Assembly: GCA_965644295.1 (NCBI GenBank)
Contig: CBFFRP010000214.1
Coordinates: 1 to 64,000 of the forward strand
DNA: 64,000 bases
Origin: Paraphysomonas bandaiensis
Taxonomy: Eukaryota > Chrysophyceae
Reading direction: 5' to 3'
Made by a program: the position numbers and the translations under genes. The notes beneath the pieces are model-generated. The model made no database searches, had not been told where the DNA came from, and was given only the letters and a program-made list of their open reading frames with translations. Shown here one piece after another: positions 13,914 to 27,400 of this stretch. Within the stretch, counting starts at the first letter, position 1, and the number at the start of each line of letters is the position of its first letter.

Positions 13914-16900
13914 ATGGCTCAACAGCTCCCAATCACCTTCAATGAGTTAGTGAATGTAAGTGCACGCATGTCCATCATCTCTCTGTCTCTCTTGCCCCTT
14001 CTGACCCGTCTAATCACTCTATTATTATCTTTGTTGCAGTTAACGGCTCTAGGGATCAATGGCGAGAGCATCAAGATTGGTTCCTGTTCGATGGAGTCCG
14101 AGAAATACATCACAGTGTGCGAGAATCAGGGGGGCAATGGACAGATCGCTATAGTGGATCTGACTGCCGGGAACTCTGTCACTCGCCAACGTATGTCTGC
14201 TGAAGCGGCTATTATGAATCCTGTCTCCAAGGTTATTGCTCTTAGAGGTGCAGTCTTTTGTATCGTTGATATGCACCTCACTTAATCATTTGTAGCCGGT
14301 CAGCAGCTTCAGATCTTTAACTTGGACTTAAGGGCTAAGATGAAGAGTCATGCCATGCCAGTTCCGGTCCAGTATTGGAGATGGACTTCCCCGAATTCTA
14401 TCGCACTCGTGACAGCTGAGTCCGTGTTTCATTGGTCCATAGAAGGTTACGTGAATTCCCTTTTGGCAATGTAGACTGACCTAGTGTTTGTAATAGGCGA
14501 TGCCGCACCTGTCAAAATTTTTGACCGCAATGCGGCCATGATGGATGGAACACAAATAATCAACTATCAAGTGTCTCGTGATGGCAAGTGGTGTCTGTTG
14601 GTGGGAATTTGCGCCGGTCCTGCAGGTCCCTCTGGCCCCACCATCAACGGAAACATGCAGCTTTACTCGATCGAGAAGCAGGTGTCTCAAATGCTTCAAG
14701 GACACAGTGGGTCGTTTGCCATGATTAATTTGCCCGGTCGTGATCCCGCTCAGGTCCTGTGTTTTGAGCAGAAAAAACCCGACCAGCCAGCTCAGATTTA
14801 CATCATGGAAATTGGGCGCGATAAGAATGCTCCAGGGGGGGTGTTCCGCGTACCCCCACAGAACATTCCTGTTCCCGCTGATGCCGGAAGCGACTTCCCT
14901 GTTGCAATGAATGTTTCGAAAGTCCATGATATTCTTTACATGGTTACCAAGATGGGTTATCTTTACATGTTTGACATCCACTCGGGAAAGCCTATGTACC
15001 GTGCTCGTATCACTCAGGACACAGTGTTCGCAGCATGTGAACATGCAGCTTCGGGTGGAATCTTGGGTATCACCTCCCGTAAGGGTCAAGTTCTCCACGT
15101 GTCGCTGAACGAAAACAATTTGGTACCGTACATTATAGGTACTCTTCGTGATCAGGAGCTTGCTCTGCAATTGGCCACTCGTCTGAACCTTTCTGGTGCT
15201 GATGATATCTACGTCTCTCAATTTAACAGTTTGATGGCTTCTGGAGACATAGCTGGCGCGGCTCGTCTGGCTGCTACTTCTCCCAAGGGCATCCTTCGTA
15301 CTTCCGAAACAATAAATCGTTTCAAGCAAATGCAAGGCCAGCCTGGCCAACCTGCACCTGTTTTCCAGTACTTTAGCGTTCTGCTTGAAAAAGGAAAACT
15401 CAATAAGCACGAATCGATTGAACTTGCTGGACCTGTGCTGCAGCAGGGCAAACCGCAGATGCTTGAGAAATGGATCGGAGAGGATAAGCTTGAGTACTCT
15501 GAACAGTTAGGTGATCTCCTGTCGAAGGCGGATGTTAACTTAGCATTAACGGTTTACCTTCGAGCTAATGTTCCTGAGAAGGCTATAAACTGTTTCATGC
15601 AAAAAGGAGAATTTGATAAGATCGTAGCTTACGCTACCAAGGTTGGATACCGCTGCGACTATTCGTATATGCTTCAGAACCTCGTTCGCCAGAATCCCTC
15701 TGGCGCCTTGGAGTTTGCGAAAAAACTCGTCAATCACGAATCTGGACAGCTCCTGGATGCCAACACTGTATTGGAGGTGTTTATGCAAGCTAATTTACTA
15801 CGTGAAGCAACTGCCTTCCTTCTCGAGGCCCTCAAGGGTAACCGTAAAGAGGAAGGTTTTCTGCAAACAAAGCTGCTAGAAATCAACCTGATGGGAGGTT
15901 CTCCTCAGGTAGCCGATGCAATTTTAGGTAACGATATGTTCACTCACTACGACAAACCCCGCATCGCACGCCTCTGCGAACAAGCCGGCTTGTACCAAAG
16001 GGCTCTCGAGAACTATACCGATATGGTTGACATCAAGAGAGTCTTGCAGAACTCCCAGGGTATCAACCCTGAATTTGTGGTGAATTACTTTGGGTCTCTC
16101 TCTCAGGAGGTTTCCCTGGAGTTGATCAAGGAGTTGCTCGGACGTAATATACGTCAAAACCTACAACTTGTTGTTCAAGTGGCCACCAAGTACTCTGATC
16201 CTCTCGGTCCGGAGAAGCTGATCAAGTTATTTGAAGACTTCAAATCTTTTGAAGGTCTCTTCTATTATCTTGGTGCAATTGTCAACAACTCCCAGGTCCC
16301 TCTTGTACACATCAAGTACATTGAAGCGGCTGCGAAAATGCAGCAGTTCAAGGAAGTCGAACGCGTTTGCCGAGACAGTACAGTGTACGACCCTGCTGAG
16401 GTAAAGAAGTTCTTGATGGATGAGAAGCTCCCTGATCCTCGCCCGCTGATTCACGTTTGTGACCGATTTGATTTCGTTGAAGAGATGACAGCGTATTTGT
16501 ACTCTAATAACCTTCACAAATATATCGAGGTCTACGTCGTGAAGGTTTCTCCCCAGAAAACCCCAATGGTTGTCGGTAAACTATTGGATCTCGACTGTCC
16601 TGAGGATTTTGTTCGCAATCTTCTTAATCAAGTTGGTCAGATGTGCCCCGCGGAAGAACTTGTGGAGCAGGTACCATATGTTTATTCACTTTATTATCTC
16701 CCTGAAAATATTGCATTACCTGACAATGATGCTTAAACGTTGCTGAAACTAGATTTGTGTTTGTGGGAGCATCTCATAAACTCACTGATAAATAGCGTTA
16801 GCTGAGTCTTATTGTTTTAATCTTTCATCTGTGTGCGGCTCGAAGTTTTTAGATTCCCTCTTTTCTTATAAGTATTATTTAGGCGGAGCGTCGTAACCGA

Positions 16901-19659
16901 TTACGTCTGCTGCAGCCTTGGCTTGAGGCCCGTGTGGCTCAGGGCAACACTGAACCCCCTGTACACAACGCTATCGGCAAGATTTACATATCGCTAAACC
17001 GTGATCCAATGCAATTTCTGCAAAATAACCAGTTTTATGAGCCGAAAGTTATTGGCGCATTTTGCGAGAAGCTGGACCCTCATTTGGCATTTGTGGCCTA
17101 CAAACATGCTCACGGCGAGTGTGATGCCGAGCTAGTTCGTGTAACTCAAGAGAACGGTCTGTTTAAGGACCTTGCTCGATATCTTGTGGAGAAACAAGAT
17201 ATCGAGCTCTGGAAGAGTGTCCTTAAACCCGAAGGTCTTGAAGGTGAAGAAGAGCCTCCTAGTCGTCGTTATCTTCTGGATCAAGTGGTGCAGACAGCTC
17301 TTCCAGAAACTAAGAATGCTGATGAAGTATCTACCACTGTCCGAGCCTTTATGGAGTGTGACCTTCCCGGGGAATTGATCGAGCTTCTAGAGCGTATTGT
17401 GCTGCAAGGCTCTGACTTCGCGAAGCATAAATCCCTTCAAAATCTCCTGATCCTTACTGCTATTCGTGGTGGATACAAGGAAAAAGTGATGGAGTACATC
17501 AACCGTCTAGATAATTTCGATGGGCCCGATATCGCTAAGATCGCTGCAAGTGAGGAGTACGAACTTTACGAGGAGGCCTTGACCATATACATTAAATTCG
17601 GAAAGAAAGCCACTGGCGAAGAGAAAATAGAACACAACGTTGCTGCAGTGGAGGTTATCGTAGATTTGATCCGCGATTTGGACCGTGGAAAGGAATTCGC
17701 TGAAAGAGTCAACGTACCAGCGGTATGGTCCAAGCTGGCTCGCGCCCAGTTGGATGCGCAATTTGTTACCGATGCGATAAATTCGTACATCAAAGCAAAG
17801 GATGCTTCCGACTATCTCTTGGTTATCAATGCAGCCCATAATATTGACAACTATGGTGATTTAGTACCTTTCCTCAAGATGGCTCGCAAGGATATCAAGG
17901 AGTCGGCTCTGGACACTGAGCTCATATATGCACTCGTCCGCACTCGAAAACTCTCTGAGCTTGAGGAATTTGTTTCCTCCCCTAATGTAGCCAAGATTGA
18001 TGTCACAGGCGAAAGATGCTTTGAAGAGGGGCTTTTCGAGGCGGCGAAGATCCTTTTCCAGAACATTAATAACAATGCTAAGCTTGCCTTATGTTACGTA
18101 AACTTGGAGATGTACCGTGAGGCCGTTGATTCCGCCACGAAGGCGAACTCGGTCTCCACCTGGAAAGAGGTTAATGCCGCATGTGTCCGTGCGGAAGAGT
18201 TCCGCCTCGCCAATATATGCGGCCTTCATATTATTGTACATCCCGACCACCTACTTGAGCTAATCAATCTTTATGAACGTGTTGGTCGCCCGACTGAACT
18301 CATGCAGATGCTTGAACAAGGACTAGGCCTTGACAACGCTCACTCTGGGATTTTTACTGAGCTCGGTATTCTGTACTCTAAATACCAGCCTACCAAGTTA
18401 ATGGAACACATAAAGATATTCTGGAGTCGATGTAATGTTGTAAAGCTCCTTAAGGCGTGTGAGAAAGCATTGCTTTGGAATGAAACGGTGTTCTTGTACA
18501 AAGAGGATGGTCAGCACGATGCTGCTGTCAAGACGATGATTGATCACTGTGTGGCATTTAGCCAGGATCTTTTCCTGGACTGTGTTACTAAAGTCCGTAA
18601 CCCGGAGATCCATTACCGCGCCATTACATTTTATATCAAGCAACACCCACTTCAGCTGGCAAGACTTCTTCAGGTCTTGGCTCCCCATCTGGACCATGCC
18701 CGTGTAGTGCACCTGCTACGTAAGAACGATGCCATCGCTCTGGCGTGTGAATATCTGAAGAGTGTGCAAAAGGAGAACTTAACAGCCGTGAACGAGGCTC
18801 TCAACGAATTTTACATCACTGAGGAAGATTACGAGGGCCTGCGCTCTTCGATTGATGATTTCGATAACTTCGATCAGATCTATCTTGCCCAAAAGGTTGA
18901 GAAGCACGAACTGTTAGAGTTCCGCCGTATTGCAGCCTATATCTACAAGAAGAACAAGCGTTATGCTCAGAGTGTGCAACTGTCGAAGGAGGATCGCATG
19001 TACAAGGATGCCATCGATACAGCAGCTGAATCCGGAGATGCCGACACGGCCGAGGATCTATTGAGATTTTTCGTGTCGGTACATGATAAGGCGTGCTTTG
19101 CGGCCACTCTGTTTACCTGCTATGATCTGGTGAAGCCGGATGTAGCGATCGAGCTCGCCTGGCGCAATGGATATACTGATTACGTCATGCCATACATGTA
19201 CGTAACCTGAAGTATGTTATCGATAGTGTCGGAATACACTCTGACTTAGTCTGAGACAAACATGTACTCCTAGCTTTATTTACATTCAATAATATTCTTT
19301 CTACAGTATCCAGTATTCAAGGCATCTGCACGAGAAGATTAAGGTTCTTGAGGAGCGTACGGCTCCAAAGAAAGAGGTTGACCAGTCCGCAGAAGCGGCC
19401 GCAGCTGCAGCTGCCGCCATGGGTGGAGGAATGATGGGTCTGGGAGGCAACCTCATGATCTCTGACGGCGGATACGGTACGTTGCGATATGCAGTCATTA
19501 TTAAACTGCTAATTATTATATCACAATATGTTTTTTTTCTTACGCACGTTTTATTCAGGTGGCTATGATGGAGGCTACGGCGACCCCTATGCCGCTCAGC
19601 AGTACGGTAGCCAGGGTGGAAACTATGGTGGCTCATATGCTAGTGGTGGATATTATTAA
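13914..19659 (+). CDS. CLTC: Clathrin heavy chain, seven exons
   Basis: Triskelion subunit of clathrin coats for endocytosis and trans-Golgi budding. Exons are 13914-13955, 14040-14247, 14296-14445, 14497-16670, 16883-19197, 19307-19476 and 19559-19659. Introns are 84, 48, 51, 212, 109 and 82 nt. The joined frame encodes 1,719 residues against about 1,675 in animals. It opens MAQQLPITFNELVNLTALGI, the conserved start of the N-terminal beta-propeller. It continues with the propeller (for example QYWRWTSPNSIALVT and NYQVSRDGKWCLLVGI) and the long alpha-zigzag repeats of the leg. The trimerisation region includes WRNGYTDYVMPY. The C-terminal tail, from about residue 1,630, has an alanine run, then a Gly/Tyr-rich end (GGYDGGYG). 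That tail accounts for the extra length and has no obvious light-chain role. All introns keep frame; the gene looks intact. Confidence 0.97.
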
Positions 19660-20810
19660 GAGACCCTAGTAGTATCATAGAAGCGAAAACTCATGTAGCA
19701 GTGCGTTGGCATGGATGATTCTACATTGCTTACTCAGGTGCAGACCTTTATTATAGGTTCCCCAAATTTGATGAATGAATGTGAAATATGCGAAATCTTA
19801 ATCACTAGTAATGAGTCAACCAAATGGAAATGATGCATTAGTCCCTCCATGTCGCCCAATAAATTTTAAAGGTGTAATGTCATGAATTGAAGTATAAGAT
19901 GGAGATTTCATGTAGAGTGCTGATCGCGTTGAAGTTATTATTGCTATTACATGCTAAGTTGACGTTACAGCAAAAAAGGTGTTTTTTTGACCTGAGTTGG
20001 GCTCAACAGAACGCTCATACTAGCAATTAGCACCAGGCAAGTATAGACATTTTAGGGATATAATCATATCGTTATTTTACAGTAGTCATAGTAAATCATA
20101 AACTGTACTTGTATAATAATTATGATAATATTGACAGACATATGTGTATGTGAATTCATTATATTACGCAGTTTCAGTATTCAGGAATATTACTGAAGAG
20201 ATTAAGTTCCATATCTGATGCTCTGATGCTATATATTATATATATAGGTAGTTAGGAGCCGTTACACCCAGTTCCTTCAGGATTTTGGTTACTTCGTGCT
20301 TATCAGGATGGTGTGCTTCATATATGTCATACACACAGCATTCGAATCAGTTGCACTAGCAAGCGTGTTGTATATACATGTGATGATGCTAACTAAGGCA
20401 GTATGAAGCAATGTGCGACTACAATTAAATGACGCATATCAGAATCGTCACAATAGTACAATATAATATATATTATATATATTGCACTATAGTAGTATGA
20501 TTATTAAGTAATTAAACACCTGCGTAGATTTCAGCTTCAGTACTAATTAGTTATGAAGAGCATAATATGATCACCAAACCCACTAGGCTGCCAGAAAAAG
20601 ACTATCTACTGCTTATAGCTTTTTACCACTTTTCTCATACGCATTCTCTCTGAGCCATCACCGTTACTACATTCATGCAAAATTTATTGAAATATGCATG
20701 GATCCGGCCACAAGTGTCGATTAGCTTTTTCAGTAAATTACAGTAACATAATAATATATATTATAAGTGTAGCAGGATGCCAACTTTTGTGCAGCACTGA
20801 GATAGTATGT
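19660..20810. other. Intergenic region downstream of clathrin, with a repeat fragment
   Basis: AT-rich with no supported gene. Bases 20255-20345 match, in reverse, part of repeat R3 (compare 37130-37230, AAGCACAATGTGACCC). A motif at about 19982-20010 (TTTTTTTGACCTGAGTTGGG) recurs in reverse at about 37435-37465 and loosely at 51575-51600. Alternating TA runs lie at 20227-20250 and 20459-20485. Confidence 0.5.
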
Positions 20811-21236
20811 TTAGCTGTCGGTTATTATAGGATGGCGGGCATCTTGCTGAGGTCGTATTAATTGGGACTGCACTCGCTGTTGAAACATCATATTTTGGGA
20901 ATTCCTTTGCCTTTTCTTTACTGTACTCAACATTACTATTTCATAGAGAAGCAAGCTTCTCCGTCTCTGAAGGCTGCGTAGATCTACTGTCAACGACATA
21001 ATATATATACAGGAACTTATGAGTGAAAGATATCTTGTTTTACACTCAGTTTCACTAACCTTTCCGACTTGTTTTACTACTTCCACCCAAGAAATGCCTC
21101 CACCACGAGCGAGCCCCTTACACTGCTTGACAGTAGTAAATGTTTGATTATTAGAAATAATAGGCGTGTAAGAGTCAGAACTAATGTAGCAAAACAATTT
21201 AACTAGTGCTTGTGCGCCACCGCAGCCAAGCACCAA
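20811..21236 (-). pseudogene. Possible Myb/SANT-like ORF fragment of a mobile element
   Basis: A 141-codon open frame on the minus strand contains ISWVEVVKQVGKVSETECK, which resembles the third helix region of SANT/Myb domains with an invariant Trp and the ECxxR motif. Its N-terminal third overlaps the left end of an R1 repeat at 21150-21236, so the apparent start (ATGGTGCTTGG) lies in repeat DNA. It is probably a fragment of a transposon-encoded DNA-binding protein. I could not find a matching catalytic transposase beside it. Confidence 0.3.
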
Positions 21237-21580
21237 GGTGCAACCACTTTCGTTCTCTATCCTTAAGGTGAACCGCCCGGATGCTTGACTTCAGTAGGTA
21301 GCCCAATACCGTGGATGCCCTTGAGGTGGGCCCATTTCTGGATGCCCAAAAAGACATATTATATTAGAGTCACTTGTACCACACAACCATTAGGCTATAT
21401 GAGTGGGCAGAACAATATTGTCTGACAATATATATGCGGCGCACATTAGTTTCCCGGAGAAATATCTCCAGTACTTATCCCCCAGGACACCACGAAAAGG
21501 TGCGAGTCCGACTCTTTTGAGGGACTGTTTGACTATATTTGACAATGACCTGTCAGGCGAGGCGGCCCAAACAGTATTTT
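21140..21580 (+). repeat. R1 element copy
   Basis: The left end is TAGGCGTGTAAGAGTCAGAA at 21161. It continues with GCTTGTGCGCCACCGCA, AGGTGAACCGCCCGGATGC, a GTCACTTGTACCACACAA segment, and CCCCCAGGACACCACGAAAA followed by GGTGCGAGTCC (21499-21509). The far terminal repeat is absent. Confidence 0.75.
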
Positions 21581-22700
21581 AGCTCTTCTTGTAGTACAAC
21601 AACCTCCACAAGTGATGAGCTTTGTTTTTAGCCACTAGTTAACATAAAAAGTCTACTGCTGGAAATCGTTTCAAAATTTTGAGCGCGGAACGATACCCCT
21701 TATCCCTACTAGATGTTGAAATCCTAATATCTAGAATGTATAGCTATTATAGGTTGCTTGTCCTGTAAGAGGACATACAGGTGTTCCATGATAAACGTTA
21801 AGAAGAAACAAATAAAATATCAAAGTATTGTTTCAAATTAACGACATCTACATACATAATATATAATATTATTATGGGAATATGGCACTAGTTTGACATC
21901 AACTTTTAAACCAATTTCAACAATAGCTAGAACATATGTATCCCAATCACAATAGGGCAAACTGCGAGGTGTTGAAAATTCATACATAAATGCTTTGTGA
22001 AGATTACTGTGAAAGTTGTAGTTGCACATTGCTTCTTATTAATTGTATTCCTAGTTTGTCGAAAAGAGTGTTGTTTAAACCTGAACTCGGGTGCAACACA
22101 ATCTCATAGTAGCACCGGGCTATTATAGACTTATAGACTATATTTTAGGGTATTCCTTAGGCCACTAATTATAGTGGAGACAAAAGACAAAACAGCGATT
22201 TTTTTTAGAATTTTGAATTCTGCTCATTCTCTGCTCGCTAGATCTCACTGAATATACTGCGAAGCAACGACACAAGCCACAAGTGACTGTGTAAAGTTGA
22301 TAGCATGATATTTCATGTGTGGGTGCATTGTCCCGAGAGTTGTCTGTGCAGGACACCCTTGATCAAACAGCTCATGAAGCAATCTCCAGCGTCCAGTTAG
22401 AATCGTATCTTTGCAAGAAGAAATGTCTACGAACGGATTGGCTACGATAACACACCATGGGGACTCCTGCTGAGGAATACAAGGATAAGAGATCCCACAA
22501 CTTGTGAAGGTATGACTTTTGGTATTGTAATATACACCATGTCACACTGCATCAGGCAAGCAATTCAGAACGCGTTTTCGAATTACGTATCAAATGTTTC
22601 AAGCACGATGCTTTTTATTGCCTTGATTAGCATCATCATCACATTTATATAAATACGCTCAACCTCTGCGAGTGCGCCTGATTTGAATGATAGTAAGATG
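21581..22700. other. Intergenic, no supported gene
   Basis: AT-rich sequence. Minus-strand frames at 21838-22029 and 22165-22356 are short and motif-free. Nothing else is recognised. Confidence 0.5.
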
Positions 22701-22709
22701 AGGCACAAA

Positions 22710-23072
22710 ATCCTGATACGCACGACGTGGTGACGGACACCTTGAAAGAGCTGGGTGTTACTGCCCTTAACTTCCTATACAGCATCAGATATGGCACTTA
22801 AACACTTAAACTCTCCTGTAATATTCTTGAACTTGTTTCGAAGTCCAGGTTATGAAGATAGATCGCATGCACTGACATCATTATTATCTTCCACATCAGA
22901 CGAAAGGATGATGACTTGGAGTGTTTGATGAACTCCTTTTGATAGTTGACTCATCATTGTGGTTTCTCTATAATTGTGTAATATAACAATATCTATACAT
23001 ATGACTGCCAATATCATAATTGATAATTAAGATAGAAGTGAGTTTCTGTTAAGCCAATATTGAAGTTGAATG
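22710..23072 (+). repeat. R3 repeat copy
   Basis: The segment around CCTGTAATATTCTTGAAC and CGAAGTCCAGGTTATGAAG matches 37190-37400, including the later GTGAGTTTCTGTTAAGCC. The two copies are diverged by substitutions and one insertion of about 80 bp here. Confidence 0.7.
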
Positions 23073-23689
23073 TGTATATTTAGTTTATTACAATATGTTG
23101 CCAATATGTAATATGTACAACACACGCTACATTTCAGTTGTTTGTGTAGTTAGATCCCATTCAATATATCTGTGATTACATTCAAGATTAAATGCATCTT
23201 ACAGTTAGATCATGTGATAATTATTAGTCAATTGTAATAAACAAAGTTGTGAATTTAAAACTGACACTGACAAACGTCATTATAACTAACGTGTATAATA
23301 TAGACTTCCTTTATTTCCAGTGTTGTTTATTTCTTCCAAATAGTTTCAGAGTTGATTCCAAAGAGTTCCTTATTGTATGTATGTATGTAAGTTGCAATCA
23401 ACACTCACTCTTCATCTTTCACAATCTGATAATAGTTATGGTTCCTGCCGGAATATACTCGGTCAGGGATACGGTTTCACTGATGTAGATGTCAGTGCTT
23501 TCATTGTTGTCAGGAGTGCGGCGTGTCGTAAGTAGTTTCACAGACATGTTTCTCCAAGCTCTGTAATCGTCGTGGTCTTGACACCATGGGTCTCCATGCC
23601 TGCCAAAGCAATGGCAAGCTTCTGCCAATGCTTGAGACTATAAATCATTGCGCCCGGTGCTGTTCATCAGTGTGTATGACTATTAATGA

Positions 23690-23925
23690 AGCTCCATTGT
23701 GTAAAAATGTCTTCCACTCTCGATTTCTGTCCTTGAAGACAAAAAGACATTTTGTCTTTCGACGGATTTCTGTCTTTTGTCCTCCTATAACTTCAGCTTT
23801 TCATGCTCAGAAGACATTTTTCGGCAAAACTATTTTGTCTCACTATAATTGGTGGCCTTATAGATTCAGTAACATTTTTTGTCTTCACTCAAACGTATCG
23901 GCATCCTTTGTGTATTTTTGAGACA
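23690..23925. repeat. Imperfect inverted cluster of GAAGACA / TTTTGTCTTT blocks
   Basis: TGTCTTCCACTC, GAAGACAAAAAGACATTTTG, TTTGTCTTTCG, TGTCTTTTGTCC, AGAAGACATTTTTC, TTTTGTCTCAC and TTTTTTGTCTTCAC occur within 236 bp in both orientations. The cluster lies about 480 bp upstream of the GFAT start. It could be a small foldback element or a regulatory cluster. Confidence 0.45.
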
Positions 23926-24406
23926 ATAATTATCTGTATTACAGCCGTAGTTGTATTGCAGTGATATAGAGTATATTTGCTTCAATTTCTTCCCGAAAAC
24001 TAAGATGCATACGAATTAGACGCTGTATTCTGGAGGGTATACAGCCAGAATACAATAAAATACGTTTAAAAATACCCTCCCTTTTACCCCGCACAAACAC
24101 CCTGACAAAGAGATGCACGCATACGTCAGTCATATTCGTCATAGTTGCATAGTTGCAGTTGAAGATATACAACCAAACGGACATATACAGCAGCACGGTA
24201 TACCATGTATGTGTACTGCATATCGTATATGGTATACTGATGCACACATAGTAGTATCCCTAAACTCTGTACGCGCTGCTGCATATAGATACATACGATC
24301 ACAGCGCAGTGCACAATGCATATAGCAACAATTGATAAGATTCGAATCAACAAAACAGTTCATAAATCCTCTTACTGGCCATCATCTGTAAGTACCTCAA
24401 GTAATA

Positions 24407-27400
24407 ATGTTGCGACGATTTGCCCGTGTGTCTCTATTGCGTCCAGTGACCCCCTCTCTGTCTCTGTCTCTGTCTCCCTCTGTGCCTCATACTAACTCAA
24501 ACAACAACTATGAGAGAGGGCCCTTCAGTGGATACTGGTCAAGGCTGGCAGCTTCAGTTCCTCTACTGGCTCTCTTCATGTTCAGCGAGTATCAGGACAA
24601 GAAGTCTCGCAGCTGCGGCATTGTTGGTAAGACACCTCTGCCTGTTGACCATATAACGGATAGTATCAGGTGTTGTGGGCTCTGATGATGCAAGCAAATT
24701 TCTTCTTGAAGGTCTAATGGTTCTGAGGAATCGAGGCTATGACTCTGCAGGTGTCGCTACAATAGACGAGAAAGGGACCCAGTTAGAGATAACTAAATTT
24801 GCCTCCCGCGCGTCGACCTCAGACAGCATTGAACTGCTCTCGTATGTGACTATGACCGTTTTTACAGTTGTACTAACTTTGAGCTATAGTGCGAATACCG
24901 CCCATCATAAAGGACACTTCACAGGCATTGGGCACACCCGCTGGGCTACTCATGGTGGAAAAACAGACTATAATGCCCATCCCCACACAGACAGTAAAGG
25001 ACGCATTGCAGTTGTTCATAATGGAACTATTAATAATTCCTACGAACTAAGGTATTTCTAGCAATGCCAATAGTATTTTCACTTTTCATGCTCGTACGTA
25101 GAAAGAGTCTAGCAGACAAAGGAATCAAATTCGTCTCAGAAACTGATACAGAGGTGATTGCACAGCTTATTGGAGTATACATGGACGAGGGGCTGGACAC
25201 GAAAGATGCGGTCAAGAGTGCACTACAAAGGTAGGAAAAATTTATGAAGCTTTCAGTGGTTTTAGTCTCAATAAAAAGGTTTTCAAGTGCAATATAATAC
25301 TGCTTGTGTAACATATGGCCTGCTTATAACTTGACCTCTTCTTCTAGATGCGAAGGCACTTGGGGTCTAGCTATTGTGAACAAATCTAGCCCTAGAGAAA
25401 TCGTTGTCGCCTGCAACGGCTCGCCAATGGTAGCAATGCGCACGTAAAAAGTTTGAATATTTATATTATTGTAGATGATTGGCATCGGTCCTAATCGGAC
25501 TTACATCGCCTCAGAGACTTCGGCTTTCAGTAACTACACCAAAAACTTCATTGCGATGAAAGACGGTGAAATCGGTGTAGTGTCAGATGGAGAATCCACT
25601 CTTGATATGGGGAGGGTCGAAGTGGCTGCGGAGAGTGATGTGCTCTTGACACCCGCACCGTACCCACATTTTACTATTAAGGTCTGCTATATATTCTAAA
25701 AAGCTGCACGTGAATATGCAATGTATCAGAGTATAGTTTTTTATATACTCCCATTTTTGTACTTATGATACGTTAATTTATGTTAGAGGTTAAATCTTTT
25801 ACGGAAGTAAACTATTTGTAGGAATGTGTTGAACAACCACTCTCGATTGCTCGTGCACTAGGTCATGGAGCACGTATGAATGGTCAACAAGTAAGTTAGT
25901 TGAATGTAGATGACTCTGACAGTAGAACGATTTAAATTTGTATGCTAATATCTAACTTTGTATCCCTAGATTGTTTTGGGTGGTTTGGACATGAATAAGC
26001 AACTCCTATCTACAACTCGGAATGTCTTATTGACGGGTTGTGGGACCTCTAAGTTTGCTTCTGAGTTTGGTGCAAAGTTAATGAGGGACTTAAACTGCTT
26101 TGACACCGTATTTACAATTGATTCAGCCGAAGTACGAAACTTTTGTGTTATGCCACTGTGATATTATGATGTTGGAATAGTTCCCATATAATTCTTCAAT
26201 TTGATATTAAGTATTGTGATGTAGTACAGTGGCTGAGGTTGTGTCTCGATTTTATATTGTAATATACTTCAAATAGGTGCGCAGGAGCGACATTCCACGA
26301 AATGACGGTTTGATGATGGCAATTTCTCAATCTGGTGAGACCAAAGACGTCCATCGCGCTGTGAAAGTTGCTATGGAAGCAGGCATGCCCTGTCTGTCGG
26401 TGGTAAACACAGTAGGGTCTCTAATTGCAAGGACTACTGGTATGGGTGTATATTTAAATGCTGGCCGGGAACATGCGGTGGCCTCGACCAAGGCCTTTAG
26501 CTCCCAGGTACCTGAGAATGAATATTTGTGTCTCGCATACCGTATCACTATTTTGTAAGAATAACTCATTGTTATGACGAATATTCATGTGAATTGCGAA
26601 ATAACTATGACTAGGTGACAGTATTAGCCCTAATTGCTCTTTGGTTTCGCGCCCAACGGGAGGAAACGGAGGGCTTGAACGAAAGCCGCTTAAAAACTGA
26701 ACTACTGGATGCTTTGAAAAGACTGCCAATATCTTTTGGAATGAGCTTGAGGAGTCGCAACCAATGCAAAAGTATTGCAGAGGTTAGTTGCTTTTAATTT
26801 GTCTGAATATTATTGATGTTTGATGAAGCTGTGAAAGCTGAATAATTTGTGAGGAAGATATCTGAACATTGGTTGCAGGAACTGGTGAATAAGCGCCATT
26901 TATTTATCCTTGGTAAGGGGTACTCTGAGCCGATTGCCCACGAGGGAGCACTTAAAATCAAGGAGCTATGCTATTTGCATGCGGAAGGATTCAGTGGAGG
27001 GGCGTTAAAGCATGGTCCTTTTGCTCTCATTGAAGGCAACGATGGTGCAGATGGGGCAACACCATTGATTGCAATTATATTGGATGATGACCATGCAGGC
27101 TTGATGCGAACTGCGGCCGAAGAGGTACACTTTTATTCGTGTTTAAATGGTTGTGTTAAATACTATTTTTACAGGTGAAGGCGAGAGGAGGTAAAGTATA
27201 TGTCATTACAGACAACCCAACCCTTGCTGAGGGTATTGACCCTAACCCTGTCATTATCCCGTCGAATGGTCCCCTTACAGCGTTGATTGCTGTGCTACCA
27301 CTACAGGTATATAAGTTAGCTTATATGTGTACTGCAAAGAATAAGTTTATGGGTAGATAAAGTATATTTAATGTTTCACTAATATTCTTTACGCAGTTAA

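Noticed and set aside
14481-15410. 309-codon minus-strand frame inside clathrin
   Set aside because: Antisense shadow of the clathrin coding exon; the sense strand has clear homology and splicing.
24113-24363. Frames on both strands upstream of GFAT
   Set aside because: Short, mutually overlapping and motif-free; more likely 5' flank.
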